Below, in pieces: positions 9,195 to 18,683 of a DNA stretch of 64,000 nt. The position numbers were made by a program, and so were the translations under genes. The notes beneath the pieces are model-generated. The model was not told the origin of the DNA. It ran no database searches and was given only the letters and a program-made list of their open reading frames with translations. How positions within the stretch are numbered: position 1 is the first letter of the stretch; each line of letters opens with the position of its first letter. Source of the DNA: Curtobacterium sp. MCSS17_008. Its GTDB lineage: Bacteria > Actinomycetota > Actinomycetes > Actinomycetales > Microbacteriaceae. The stretch lies in NCBI RefSeq assembly GCF_003234185.1, contig NZ_QKSM01000007.1, positions 1 through 64,000 on the forward strand, read 5' to 3'.

Positions 9195-12100
9195 GTGCAC
9201 CTGGTCCGCTCCGCCGTCGTCGCGCTCCTGCTCGGCGCGCTGTCACTGTCGCCCCTCGCCCTGCCGGAGCTCGCTGCCGCCGCGACGCCCGCACCGGCTC
9301 CTGACACCACCTCCGCGGACGCGTCCGACGTCGCCGACCCGGCGCACCCGCCGGCGGCACGCGCCGCCGCAGCCGGTGGCGACGCCGACCGTCCCCAGGC
9401 CGACGGCGTGCGCGTCGGGGACGGGTCGTACGCACCGACACCGCCGGCCGAGCTCCCCGACATCGCGGACGTGCGGAAGACGGTCGACCAGCACCTGTAC
9501 ATCGACCCGTCGCAGGCGGGGAAGCCCGTCCCGACGAACCAGTGGTGGACCGACCTGCTCGTCAGCGAGTACTCCGGCGACATGTGGGCGTACCCCTTCG
9601 TGTCGTCGAACAGTGCGCAGGGGACGAAGCTGACCTACCCGACGGCGTGGAACGCCGACGGCACCGCGATGCGGCTCGACGCCCCGATCACCGTCGGCGG
9701 CACGGTCGACCCCACCCCCGACGCATCGGACCGGGTACTCGCCGACTTCGAGGACGGTCTGCCCGACGGGTGGACCACGACCGGCGACGCCTTCGACGCG
9801 GTCGCGACCGGCACGGCGTCCGGACAGAGCGCCGTGTCCGGCTGGCTCGGCCGCGGGTTCGTCGACTCGTTCACCGACCGGGACGGCGACGGCGCGACCG
9901 GCACGCTCACCTCGCCGGCGTTCACGGTCGACCGGTCGACGCTGGCCTTCCTGGTCGGCGGGGGCAGGCACCCAGGAGCCGAGGCGGTGCAGCTGCTCGT
10001 CGACGGCGAGGTGGTCGAGGAGGCGACGGGCGCGGACAGCGAGGAACTGCGCTGGACGTCGTGGGACGTGCGTGCGTACCGCGGGCAGACCGCCCAGGTC
10101 CGGGTCGTCGACTCGCTCCGCGCCGGGTGGGCGCACGTCATGGTCGACCAGGTGCTGCTCACCGACGCCCCGGACGGCATCGCGCAGCGGTTCGCCACCG
10201 CGTTCTCCGCGGACCGGGCGGACGCCCTGCGCTGGGGTGACTGGAACGTCAGCTGGCGGATGCCGCAGGACGGCCCCGGCGGGCAGTACATGGACGTGAC
10301 GAGCGTGCAGGGGTCGCCGTACGAGTGGTTCGAGTTCCACGGCATGACGCCGCGCATCACCCTGCAGGGCGGGGCCACCCTCACCGACGCCGACGGCGGG
10401 GAGCTGACCGGGACGATCACGACCGACCGCTTCGAGATCCGGCAGGACGGGCACGTGTTCGGGGTGCACGCGCCCACCGGCACCACGTTCACGCGCTCCG
10501 GCAACGCCCTCGAGGCGTCCGCCGGCACGCCCTTCCTCGTGCTCAGCGCGGTGCCCGAGCAGGGGTTGACGCTCGACGACCTGCACCGCACCGCCTTCGC
10601 CGTGCCGCGGGACACCACGATGGACTACTCGTACGACCCCGCAGCCGGGCAGGTCGAGCAGCGGTGGTCGCTGCGCACCGACGTGCTGCAGGGCACGGAC
10701 CACGACACGGTGCAGGGGTGGCTGCAGCACCAGTACGCCGAGGCCACGCACGACCTGGCGTTCACCGGGGCGACCTACGCGACCCCGCGCGGCACGATGA
10801 AGACCACCGTGGGGCACGGCGGCTGGACGCTGCGGTACGCCTTCAGCGGCCTGACCCCGATCGGCGGGGAGCCCTCCAGCACGGGCGACGACCCGTACCG
10901 CGAGGACGTCATGCGCGAGTACCTGTCGGACTACGCCGCGAAGACGACCTACGGCGGCGACACGTACTGGGGCGGCAAGGACCTCCAGCAGCTCGGCGCC
11001 TACATGACCGTCGCGGACCAGATCGGCGACACCGAGGACGCCGACCGGATGCGGGCCACACTCGAACGCGCCCTCACCGACTGGTACACCTACAGCGAGG
11101 GCGAGCGAGAGCACTTCTTCGCGATGTACCCGACGTGGAAGGCCCTCATCGGGTTCGGTGACTCGTACGGGTCCGCGCAGTTCAACGACAACCACTTCCA
11201 CTACGGCTACTTCACGCTCGCGACGGCCCTGCTCGGACGCGCCGACCCGGAGTGGGCGGACCGTTACCGCGACATGGCGACCCTCGTCGCGAAGCAGTAC
11301 GCGAACTGGGACCGCGACGACGACCGCTTCCCGCACTTCCGGACCTTCGGCGTGTGGACCGGCCACTCGAACGCCGGCGGCGTGTCCTCGCCGGGCGGCA
11401 ACAACCAGGAGTCGTCGTCCGAGGCGATCCAGTCCGAGGCCGGCCTGTTCCTGCTCGGCACGGTGCTCGGCGACCGGGACATGCAGGCCGCCGGTGCGGT
11501 GCAGTACGTCACCGAACGGGCCGCCGTGCGGGACTACTACCAGAACGCCCACGGGAACCCGGCGTCGGCGACGTACGACGGCAACGGCGCATTCCCCGAG
11601 GCGTACGAGGCCGGCCAGGCCGGCATCCTGTTCGACTCCGGCCAGGCCGAGGCCACCTACTTCTCGGGCGACCCCGCGTGGATCTACGGGATCCAGTGGA
11701 TGCCGACCGCGCCGTGGTTCGCCTACTTCGGCTGGGACCCGGACTTCTCGGCGGCGATCATGCGGCAGATGATGGCCGCGCGGCCCGAGGTCGTGGGGCA
11801 GGACGGGGTGGTGAACGCCAACGCCGCGCGTGTCCAGATGCTCACCAAGAAGTGGTGGGGTGTCGGCACCTACGGCGACGTGGTGATGACCAGGGACCGG
11901 CAGGCGGCCATCGGCGAGCTGCAGGACGCGATCCGTGCCGTCGAGCGGAACCACCCGGGGTACGTCACCGCGAGGACCGCGTCGAACCCCCTGTACGACC
12001 GTGCGACGGACACGCTGTACGTGTCGGTCGACGACGACGGCTCCGTGGTGTTCCCGTCCGAGTACTGGACGCCCGAGACGCTGCCGGACGCCCTCGTCCC

Positions 12101-14624
12101 CGCGGAGCTCGACGGATCCACTGCGGACCGGCAACCGGCGGACTGGCCGGAGCAGTCGCCGCTCCTGCCGTTCCTCGCGACGGACTACCGCGCGGACACC
12201 GACACCATCGACCGCCGGTACGGCGTCGACCTCACCGACCACCGCCCGGGCGAGGACACCGCGCGCGCGGCAGCCGTGTTCAGCGACATGGGCGACGCCC
12301 TCGGCAACGTCGTCCTCGGGTTCCTCGCCCAGTACGACCCGGACACGTACGCCGACGTCCACGCCGCCCTCTGGGACGCGCAGGACCCGGCGGTGACCGG
12401 GCAGTCGATGGCCGGGATGGTCTACCACCAGGCGATGTCGAACCGCACCGTCGGGCACGAGGTCACCGACCGCCACACCTCGAACCCGCTGAGCCAGGTG
12501 TTCCGGGCCGAGGACGGTACGTACTCCTACGTCATCGACAACATCGACGACGTCCAGCACACGTACGACGTGTACGAGGGCACGCAGGTGATCGGGCAGA
12601 TCGCCGTCCCCGCCCGGACGCAGATCACCTCGCACCTCGACGCCCGGCTGGCGGAGATCGTCGTCGGGACCGAGGGCGACCCGCGGACGCTCACGCCGGG
12701 CAGCACGACCGCGTTCACCGCCACCGGCTACGACCAGTACGGCGCGACGATGCCGCTCGAGGACGTCCGCTGGTCGACGACCACGGGGACGATCGACCAG
12801 GACGGCACCCTGCACGCGGGGGACGCGGCGGACGAGGTGACCGTCACCGCGACCGTCGGCGGGGTCTCCGACACGTACGACTTCCGGGTCGCGCCGGCAC
12901 CCGTGCTCACCGGCATCGCGGTGACACCCGGGTACGACCGCCTGGTCGTCGGCGAACCGGTCACGTTCTCGGCCGCCGGGCGGGACCAGTACGGCGACCC
13001 GGCACGGCTGCCCGCCGAGCCCGAGTGGAGCACCACCGGACCCGGCACCGTGACCGCGGACGGCACCCTGACCACCACCGCACCCGGCGCAGGCTACGTC
13101 GTGGCGTCGGTGGGCGGCGTCGAGGGCAGCGCCGTGGTGTCCTCGATCGCCTCGGTGCCCGCGGTGGAGGGGGCTTCCGCCGAGGCGAGCTCGACCGACG
13201 GGGGGAACACCGCGGCGAAGGCCGTCGACGGGGACCCCGCCACCCGGTGGGAGAGCGCGCACGGCGTGGACCAGGTGGACCTGACGCTCGACCTCGGGTC
13301 CGCGCGGGACGTCGAGAGCCTCCGGGTGACGTGGGAGAACGCCGCCGCCGCACGGTACGTCGTGCAGGTGTCCGACGCAGCCGACGGACCGTGGCGGGAC
13401 GTCCGCACCGTGACGAACACCGACGCATCGGTCGACACCGTGCCCGTCGGCGCGACCGGCCGCTTCGTCCGGCTGCACATGACCGACCGCCTCACCCAGT
13501 ACGGCTACTCGGTCTGGGACGTGCGGGTCACCGGGACGCCGGCGGCTGCCGACGTTGTCGTGCACGACCTCCTGGTCGCCCCGCGCAGTGCCACGGTGCT
13601 GCCCGGCGGTGCCGTCCGGCTCGCCGCGTACGGGTTCGACGCCGACGGGTACGGCGGGCTGCTGACCGGGGACGCGCAGCCCGCCTGGACCGCCGACGGC
13701 GGTGCCACGGTCGACGCGTCGGGCGCGGTCACCGTGCCGGACCGCGGCGGCGTCACGACGACGGTCCGCGCCACCCGCGGGGACGCCGCCGGGCAGGCCG
13801 TGCTCACCACCCTCGACCAGGGTCCGGTACCGGCGGTCTCCCGCGACGTCGCCGTCGGCAAGCCGGTGACGACCTCGTCCGACGAGCGGGGCGACCTGTC
13901 CGGCGACGCCGCGGTGGACGACGACGACTCGACCCGGTGGTCGAGCACCGCGCGGGACGGCGAGTGGCTCGCCGTCGACCTGGGGTCGGTGCTGCCGCTG
14001 GACCGCGTCGAGGTGGACTGGGAGACGGCTGCTGCGGCGTCCGACCACGTCCAGGTGCGGGACCGGGCGTCCGACCCGTGGCGCACGGTCGCCACGACGG
14101 CGGACGGGAAGGGCGGGACCGAGGTGCACGACCTCGACGACGTCCGCGCCCGCTTCGTGCGGTTGGTCGCGGACACGCGCACCACGCAGTACGGCGTCTC
14201 GGTGTGGGCGTTCCGGGTGTTCTCCACGCAGGGGGCACCGACGCCGGACCGCGCACGACGCGCTGCCGTCACGTCGTCGGGGGACGAGTCGGCGGGCACG
14301 CCGGCGCGGAACGCCGTCGACGGCGACCCGGGCACGCGGTGGGCGAGCGAGCACGCCGACGACGCCCGACTCGACGTCGACCTCGGCGGACGGCACGAGG
14401 TGCACGAGGCGACGATCGACTGGGAGGACGCGTACGGCCGGTCGTACCGCATCGAGGGGCGCGACGGGACGACGGGGGCGTGGACGACCATCGCGACCGT
14501 GACCGACGGGGACGGCGGTACCGACCGGGTCCCGCTCTCCGGCACCTGGCTGCAGATCCGGCTGCAGGGCGTCGACCGGGCGACGCCGTACGGCTACTCG
14601 GTGTACGCGTTCGAGGTCCGGTGA
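9195..14624 (+). CDS. Secreted GH81 endo-beta-1,3-glucanase with inserted domain and three discoidin domains
   Basis: A 1809-residue exported enzyme. The GTG start has an SD (GGAAGGGA, about 9180), and a signal peptide ends near LPELAAAA (residue 27). The GH81 catalytic region runs from about residue 85 to about 890: PTNQWWTDLL near 113, the QFNDNHFHYGYF signature with D665, and NNQESSSEA with E739 and E743, the spacing of the paired catalytic-site glutamates in this family. About residues 180-330 break the GH81 fold with a separate beta-sandwich (LADFEDG ... LVGGGRHPG ... WTSWDV), a module otherwise seen on GH32-type enzymes. The tail has Big-like Ig domains (about 1156-1320 and 1455-1535) and F5/8 type C domains starting near 1328, 1554 and 1690. 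Likely role: cleavage of laminarin, callose or fungal wall glucan while bound to an insoluble surface. Confidence 0.9.
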   Translation: MHLVRSAVVALLLGALSLSPLALPELAAAATPAPAPDTTSADASDVADPAHPPAARAAAAGGDADRPQADGVRVGDGSYAPTPPAELPDIADVRKTVDQHLYIDPSQAGKPVPTNQWWTDLLVSEYSGDMWAYPFVSSNSAQGTKLTYPTAWNADGTAMRLDAPITVGGTVDPTPDASDRVLADFEDGLPDGWTTTGDAFDAVATGTASGQSAVSGWLGRGFVDSFTDRDGDGATGTLTSPAFTVDRSTLAFLVGGGRHPGAEAVQLLVDGEVVEEATGADSEELRWTSWDVRAYRGQTAQVRVVDSLRAGWAHVMVDQVLLTDAPDGIAQRFATAFSADRADALRWGDWNVSWRMPQDGPGGQYMDVTSVQGSPYEWFEFHGMTPRITLQGGATLTDADGGELTGTITTDRFEIRQDGHVFGVHAPTGTTFTRSGNALEASAGTPFLVLSAVPEQGLTLDDLHRTAFAVPRDTTMDYSYDPAAGQVEQRWSLRTDVLQGTDHDTVQGWLQHQYAEATHDLAFTGATYATPRGTMKTTVGHGGWTLRYAFSGLTPIGGEPSSTGDDPYREDVMREYLSDYAAKTTYGGDTYWGGKDLQQLGAYMTVADQIGDTEDADRMRATLERALTDWYTYSEGEREHFFAMYPTWKALIGFGDSYGSAQFNDNHFHYGYFTLATALLGRADPEWADRYRDMATLVAKQYANWDRDDDRFPHFRTFGVWTGHSNAGGVSSPGGNNQESSSEAIQSEAGLFLLGTVLGDRDMQAAGAVQYVTERAAVRDYYQNAHGNPASATYDGNGAFPEAYEAGQAGILFDSGQAEATYFSGDPAWIYGIQWMPTAPWFAYFGWDPDFSAAIMRQMMAARPEVVGQDGVVNANAARVQMLTKKWWGVGTYGDVVMTRDRQAAIGELQDAIRAVERNHPGYVTARTASNPLYDRATDTLYVSVDDDGSVVFPSEYWTPETLPDALVPAELDGSTADRQPADWPEQSPLLPFLATDYRADTDTIDRRYGVDLTDHRPGEDTARAAAVFSDMGDALGNVVLGFLAQYDPDTYADVHAALWDAQDPAVTGQSMAGMVYHQAMSNRTVGHEVTDRHTSNPLSQVFRAEDGTYSYVIDNIDDVQHTYDVYEGTQVIGQIAVPARTQITSHLDARLAEIVVGTEGDPRTLTPGSTTAFTATGYDQYGATMPLEDVRWSTTTGTIDQDGTLHAGDAADEVTVTATVGGVSDTYDFRVAPAPVLTGIAVTPGYDRLVVGEPVTFSAAGRDQYGDPARLPAEPEWSTTGPGTVTADGTLTTTAPGAGYVVASVGGVEGSAVVSSIASVPAVEGASAEASSTDGGNTAAKAVDGDPATRWESAHGVDQVDLTLDLGSARDVESLRVTWENAAAARYVVQVSDAADGPWRDVRTVTNTDASVDTVPVGATGRFVRLHMTDRLTQYGYSVWDVRVTGTPAAADVVVHDLLVAPRSATVLPGGAVRLAAYGFDADGYGGLLTGDAQPAWTADGGATVDASGAVTVPDRGGVTTTVRATRGDAAGQAVLTTLDQGPVPAVSRDVAVGKPVTTSSDERGDLSGDAAVDDDDSTRWSSTARDGEWLAVDLGSVLPLDRVEVDWETAAAASDHVQVRDRASDPWRTVATTADGKGGTEVHDLDDVRARFVRLVADTRTTQYGVSVWAFRVFSTQGAPTPDRARRAAVTSSGDESAGTPARNAVDGDPGTRWASEHADDARLDVDLGGRHEVHEATIDWEDAYGRSYRIEGRDGTTGAWTTIATVTDGDGGTDRVPLSGTWLQIRLQGVDRATPYGYSVYAFEVR

Positions 14625-14646
14625 CGGCTCCCCGCCCGCGCCGTGC

Positions 14647-14652
14647 GAGGAT
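14647..14652 (+). promoter_or_regulatory. GAGGAT -10-like box for a leaderless start at 14659
   Basis: GAGGAT lies 6 bases before the GTG at 14659 with no SD in between. The first base departs from TANNNT, so this is a weaker example of the pattern seen at other genes here. Confidence 0.3.
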
Positions 14653-14658
14653 CGGTCG

Positions 14659-15369
14659 GTGCACCCCGAAGCAACGCCCGTCGCCGTCGTCATCGCCGCG
14701 ATGACCGAGGAACTCTCCGCCGTCGCCGACCTGCTCGGCGGCGTCGTGATCGACGACGGCCCCGTCGGCGGGCACGACGAGCACCACCTGCTCGACGTCG
14801 ACGGCTCGCTCGTCGCCCTGCGCCGCAGCGGCATCGGCTTCACCAACGCCACGGCCGCCGTCGCGCACTGCTACCACGACTTCGGTGTCGTCCCGGTGCT
14901 CAGCGTCGGGACGGCCGGCGGCCTCATGCACGGCATCGCGATCGGCGACGTGGTCGTCGGCGACCACTACGTGAACATCAACGCGGACGCCACGGCGTTC
15001 GGGTACGCCCTCGGCCAGGTGCCGGGCATGCCGCCGCACTACGCCCCGGACGCCCGCATGCTCGCGCGCGCCGTCCAGGCCGAGACCCCGTACCGGGTCC
15101 GCTCGGCGACCATCGGGTCGAGCGAGGTCTTCGTGACCGAGGCGCGGGCCCGCGACCTGCGCGTGGCGTTCCCGACGGTGGCGGCCGTCGACATGGAGTC
15201 GGCTGCGATCGCGCAGTTCGCCCACGTGCACGACATGCCGTTCCTGTCGATCCGCGGCATCAGCGACCTGTGCGCGCCGGACGGCGACGAGTTCCGTGAG
15301 CACCTCGACGACGCGTCGGCGCGCGCGGCGCGCGTCGCGCACGACGTGCTGCTCGACCTGGCGGCCTGA
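14659..15369 (+). CDS. mtnN: 5'-methylthioadenosine/S-adenosylhomocysteine nucleosidase
   Basis: A 236-residue cytoplasmic enzyme of the nucleoside phosphorylase superfamily that cleaves MTA and SAH to adenine and a thioribosyl or ribosyl-homocysteine product, serving methyl-cycle salvage. Visible motifs are VVIAAMTEEL (E17/E18, where the family has its N-terminal catalytic Glu), the GTAGGL phosphate/ribose loop, VDMESAA with E180, and GISDL with D203, matching the family's E174 and D197. The length fits the family. The GTG start lacks an SD and follows a GAGGAT box by 6 bases. It starts 34 bases after the GH81 gene but is functionally unrelated. Confidence 0.9.
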   Translation: MHPEATPVAVVIAAMTEELSAVADLLGGVVIDDGPVGGHDEHHLLDVDGSLVALRRSGIGFTNATAAVAHCYHDFGVVPVLSVGTAGGLMHGIAIGDVVVGDHYVNINADATAFGYALGQVPGMPPHYAPDARMLARAVQAETPYRVRSATIGSSEVFVTEARARDLRVAFPTVAAVDMESAAIAQFAHVHDMPFLSIRGISDLCAPDGDEFREHLDDASARAARVAHDVLLDLAA

Positions 15370-15390
15370 GGCGCGTCGGCCCGGTCCGTG

Positions 15391-15442
15391 CTGACGGACG
15401 GGAGGCGCGCGGACGGCCGGCCGCGCGCCTCCCGTCCGTCAG
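15391..15442. terminator. Palindromic terminator-like element (family member 2)
   Basis: Perfect 22-bp inverted repeat: CTGACGGACGGGAGGCGCGC then GG at 15391-15412, loop ACGGCCGG, and its complement at 15421-15442. It sits 22 bases after mtnN. There is no T-tract. Confidence 0.8.
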
Positions 15443-15569
15443 CCGCTCGGATGAGCGGTGCGCTTCGGCCGGGACGACGCCGCGATCTGCGTGCCGCCCA
15501 GACACCCGGCGTACCGTCCGACGGGTCGTTCCGCCATCCGGGCTCCCACGGCACCGACGGAAGTCGACC

Positions 15570-15785
15570 ATGACCGATCAGCACGGCATCACCTGGCAGC
15601 AGGACTCCGAGACCACCTGGACCGCGCGCGCCGACGACGCGGTCGTGGCCACGGTCACGCTCGGACGACAGTACGAACTGCTGTCGGCCGACGACGCGGT
15701 GCGGGGGTCGCACAGTTCGTTCGGGAGCGCGCAGGCGCAGTTCGAGGCCCACCGCCAGTGGGCGGAGTCCGTGCAGCCGGACTGA
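15570..15785 (+). CDS. Small hypothetical protein, 71 residues
   Basis: The product is acidic and soluble (MTDQHGITWQQDSETTWTAR at the N-terminus; SFGSAQAQFEAHRQWAES near the C-terminus), with no membrane segment or metal-binding motif. The ATG has GGAAG 10-14 bases upstream. Codon use is typical of the window, with third positions rich in G or C. The gene ends just before a hairpin at 15793 and converges on the surface-protein gene. No family is recognised; the fold looks like a small beta-beta-beta-helix, but that is a guess. Confidence 0.65.
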   Translation: MTDQHGITWQQDSETTWTARADDAVVATVTLGRQYELLSADDAVRGSHSSFGSAQAQFEAHRQWAESVQPD

Positions 15786-15792
15786 CGAGCGA

Positions 15793-15842
15793 CCCGGCTC
15801 CCCTCCGAGGCGGGAGACCGCTCCGCGTCGGTGGGAGCCGGG
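15793..15842. terminator. Bidirectional hairpin between convergent genes
   Basis: CCCGGCTCCC (15793-15802) pairs with GGGAGCCGGG (15833-15842), and a smaller GCGG/CCGC pair sits inside the loop. It lies between the stop codons at 15785 and 15855 and could stop transcription from both sides. Confidence 0.6.
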
Positions 15843-15854
15843 CCGGATCCGGGG

Positions 15855-17618
15855 TCAGCGGCCTCGCCGCGTGACCCGCACGACGGTGAGGAGCACGCCG
15901 GCGCCGAGCAACGCCGCGGCGGCGAGACCGAGCGGCACCAGGTGGGCTCCGGTCCACGCGAGCACCCCGCCCGTCGCCGTCTGCGGTGACCCCCCGGTGA
16001 CGGGGTCGCCGGTGCCGGCCTGCGGTCCGGCTGCAGCCCCTCCGCCGTCACCGTCGGCGCCCGGGAGCACGGGGGCCGACGTGGGCACGCCGGTGGGCGC
16101 GCCGGTCGGGTCGGGGTCCGGTGTCGGGTCGGGGTCCGGCGTCGGGTCGGGACCGGTGGTCGGCTCCGGGGTGGGTGTCGGCGCGACGGCCGTGTTGGTG
16201 ATCGAGCAGACGACGTCGTCGCCGTCGCCCACCGTCACCTCGTCACCCCTGGCGGTCGCGCCGGTGCAGACCCACGCCCCCGGGGTGTAGCCGTCCGGGC
16301 CGTCCGTCTCGCTGAGCGTGTAGTCACCCGCCGGGATCGCCTGTGCCGTCACCGCGGTGCTCCCGCTCGTCCCGCTGATCGTCGTCGGCCCGGTGGCCGT
16401 CAGCGTCCAGTCGGTCGGGTCCGCAGCGCCCCCGACGACCTGCTTCACGAGGGTGAGGGAGCCCGAGGCGTCGTCGATCGAGACGCAGGACACGGTCGAC
16501 GCGAACGGGAAACCGTGGATCTCGAGCGGGACCGGCCGCGGGCCGGCGGGGACCCCGTGCGTGAAGGAGGACGCGATGACGTTGCCCTCGATGTTCTGGG
16601 TGACGTCCCACCGGACGTCGGCGCGCGGCGCGTAGATCGTCCCTTCGAGCACGTCGGCACCGGTCACGTGCACGCTCGTCGCGTCGGGGAAGTTCCACAG
16701 GACGAAGGGCGCGTTCGCGTTCGTCAGGTTCGCGAGGTTCGGGATCGACCCGTCGAAGGACGTGCCGGTCACGTTCACCACCAGCGGTGCACCGGGCCCG
16801 GGCAGACCGTCGAAGGTGAGCAGGCTCAGGGCGTCGAGGTCGGCGGCCTCGACCGTGAGGACGTTCGTCCGGCCCTGGTCCACCGCGACCCGGGCCGTGG
16901 TCCCCGGTGCGACGGGCGATGCCAGCGGGTTCCCCTGCTCGTCGCGGAGCGCCGTCGTCGCGGCGCACGTCCCGATGTCGGTCGACAGGGACCGGTACCG
17001 CGCGAAGGAGGCGCCGAAGTCGAGCACGGACGGATCGGCGGTGCGCGCGATGCCCTGCGGTGCCTGCTGCACGGTGCCCTCGACCCGCGGGATCGTCTCG
17101 GCGGTCGACCCCTCCGGGACGATCCGGTACGGGATCGCGGCGCCGTTCTGGTCGGTGTCGAAGGCGTCGTAGGTGGTCGTGTCACCGACGTGGGCGAGTC
17201 CGCCGCCGAGCACCCGGAGGATCGCACCGGACCCAGTGTCGGGGAACTGCACACCACCCCCGACGTACAGGTGGGTGGGCGACGTGTCGCCCGGCAGCGT
17301 CGGGGCGCCGAGCGGACCGCTCCCGGCACCGATGTTGTAGCTCGTGTCGAACCGCAGGTCTCCGCCAGCGGCGAGGGTGCCCTCGGCTTCGTCGGCCGCG
17401 AGCCGGACGTCGCCCTCCACGAACACCAGGAACCCCTGGTTCGCCGGGTGCCCGTCCACGGGCACGGTCACCGGGTTGACCGGCGCGACGTCAGCCGCCC
17501 GCGCCGTCGGGACCGACACCGCGCTCGTCGCGCCGACGAACGCGAGCACCGCCAGCGCGGTCAGCGCGGTGCACGCGGCCTTCGGACGGTCGACGAACGC
17601 TTCCCTGGACCACGACAC
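15855..17618 (-). CDS. Choice-of-anchor A family surface protein with LAWTG sorting signal
   Basis: A 587-residue exported protein. A signal peptide covers residues 1-41 (ending ARA). The main region (about 45-375) has the choice-of-anchor A pattern: GFLVFVEGDVRL, AADEAEGTLAAGGDL, then LVVNVTGTSF and APRADVRWDV. About 385-475 is a prealbumin-like/SpaA-type domain (SGSLTLVKQVVGG ... CSITNT). A proline-aspartate linker leads to LAWTG at residues 553-557, a membrane helix and the basic tail RRGR, the layout of a sortase substrate of the LAXTG (class E) type. The GTG start follows an AGGGG stretch by about 7 bases. Likely cell-wall anchored; ligand unknown. Confidence 0.8.
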   Translation of the reverse strand: MSWSREAFVDRPKAACTALTALAVLAFVGATSAVSVPTARAADVAPVNPVTVPVDGHPANQGFLVFVEGDVRLAADEAEGTLAAGGDLRFDTSYNIGAGSGPLGAPTLPGDTSPTHLYVGGGVQFPDTGSGAILRVLGGGLAHVGDTTTYDAFDTDQNGAAIPYRIVPEGSTAETIPRVEGTVQQAPQGIARTADPSVLDFGASFARYRSLSTDIGTCAATTALRDEQGNPLASPVAPGTTARVAVDQGRTNVLTVEAADLDALSLLTFDGLPGPGAPLVVNVTGTSFDGSIPNLANLTNANAPFVLWNFPDATSVHVTGADVLEGTIYAPRADVRWDVTQNIEGNVIASSFTHGVPAGPRPVPLEIHGFPFASTVSCVSIDDASGSLTLVKQVVGGAADPTDWTLTATGPTTISGTSGSTAVTAQAIPAGDYTLSETDGPDGYTPGAWVCTGATARGDEVTVGDGDDVVCSITNTAVAPTPTPEPTTGPDPTPDPDPTPDPDPTGAPTGVPTSAPVLPGADGDGGGAAAGPQAGTGDPVTGGSPQTATGGVLAWTGAHLVPLGLAAAALLGAGVLLTVVRVTRRGR

Positions 17619-17700
17619 GCGGCACCCCTACCGAGTCAGGTCGGGCCCCACTGCCCCGACCTCGCCGAGGGTAGACCGTCGGGGCCGTCCCCGCCCGGAT

Positions 17701-17726
17701 CCCCGGGACCGGGGCACCCGCCGGGG
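17701..17726 (-). terminator. GC-rich inverted repeats after the DUF808 gene
   Basis: CCCCGG at 17701-17706 can pair with CCGGGG at 17709-17714 or 17721-17726. They lie directly downstream (minus strand) of the DUF808 gene and upstream of the surface-protein gene. They could act as a terminator; there is no T-tract. Confidence 0.35.
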
Positions 17727-17729
17727 TCG

Positions 17730-18608
17730 TCAGTGCTCGCGACCGCGCAGCCGCCCGATGCCGAGGACGATCCCGACGACGACCATGCCGAGCACCAGCC
17801 CGAAGACGGCCGACACCGCCGTGTCGACGATCCACGTGACGACCGGACCGGCGTGCTCGACCGCGTGCTCGATCACGTGCAGCAGCTCGTACGGCCCAGC
17901 CCAGAACGTCTCGGCCAGGTTCGCGATGACCAGGTGCCCACCGACCCAGAGCATCGCCACGGTGCCGACGATGCTGATCATCCGGAACACCGTCGGCATC
18001 GCGCGGACGATCCGCGCGCCGGTCCGCCGGGTGCGTCGGACCGGGTGCTTCATCATCTGCAGGCCGATGTCGTCGACCTTGACGAGGAGCGCGACCGCGC
18101 CGTAGACCAGCGCGGTCATGCCCGCACCGATCAGGGCGAGCGCGCCGACGGTCGGCCAGAAGCCGAGGCCCGTGTCGAGGCTGGCCAGCGCGATGAGCAT
18201 GATCTCGGTGCTGAGGATCAGGTCGGTCCGGATCGCCCCGAACACGAGCTTCGGCTCGGTGGTCGGCTCCTGGGCACCGGCGGCGTCGTGGTGCACGCCG
18301 AACCACTCGGTGACCTTCTCCGCGCCTTCGAAGCACAGGTAGGTCCCCCCGATGACGAGCAGCCACGGCAGCACCCACGGCGCGAACGCGGAGAGCAGGA
18401 GCGCGAGGGGGATGATGATGACGAACTTGTTGAACAGGCTGCCGAGCGCGATGCGTCCGACGACGGGCAGTTCCCGCGCGGGTTGGAGTCCCTGGACGTA
18501 CTGCGGCGTGACGGCGGCGTCGTCGATCACGACCCCCGCGGTCTTCGCGCTGGCCTTGAGGGCCGCGGAGAGGATGTCGTCCACCACGGCGAGCAACCCG
18601 ACTGACAT
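17730..18608 (-). CDS. DUF808 (YedI-like) inner-membrane protein
   Basis: A 292-residue multi-pass membrane protein of the DUF808 family. Its N-terminus MSVGLLAVVDDILSAALKAS, the KTAGVVIDDAAV segment, RELPVVGRIALGSLFNK and LCFEGAEKV closely follow the E. coli YedI pattern. The family has no established biochemical role. About eight hydrophobic segments are visible. The ATG at 18608 is favoured over a GTG at 18614 because a TAGGGT box lies 7 bases upstream of the ATG with no SD, fitting a leaderless message. Confidence 0.88.
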   Translation of the reverse strand: MSVGLLAVVDDILSAALKASAKTAGVVIDDAAVTPQYVQGLQPARELPVVGRIALGSLFNKFVIIIPLALLLSAFAPWVLPWLLVIGGTYLCFEGAEKVTEWFGVHHDAAGAQEPTTEPKLVFGAIRTDLILSTEIMLIALASLDTGLGFWPTVGALALIGAGMTALVYGAVALLVKVDDIGLQMMKHPVRRTRRTGARIVRAMPTVFRMISIVGTVAMLWVGGHLVIANLAETFWAGPYELLHVIEHAVEHAGPVVTWIVDTAVSAVFGLVLGMVVVGIVLGIGRLRGREH

Positions 18609-18615
18609 GTCGCTC

Positions 18616-18621
18616 ACCCTA
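18616..18621 (-). promoter_or_regulatory. TAGGGT -10 box for the leaderless DUF808 gene
   Basis: On the minus strand TAGGGT is followed by 7 bases and the ATG at 18608. This supports that ATG as the start and a leaderless transcript. Confidence 0.45.
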
Positions 18622-18683
18622 CTGGAGCCGTCCCGACCTCCAGGATCGTCAGGACCACCGGTGCCCGGACGCCGGAGATCGTG

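Noticed and set aside
9243..14852. A continuous antisense open frame of 1869 codons across the GH81 gene
   Set aside because: In DNA this rich in G and C the opposite strand rarely meets stops. The translated product is dominated by Arg, Gly, Val and His repeats, has no domain, and mirrors the codon pattern of the real gene.
16060..16180. Possible minisatellite of GGGTCGGGGTCCGG units
   Set aside because: It is the coding region for a Pro-Asp wall-spanning linker in the surface protein; repeat number may vary, but there is no sign of a mobile or CRISPR-like array.
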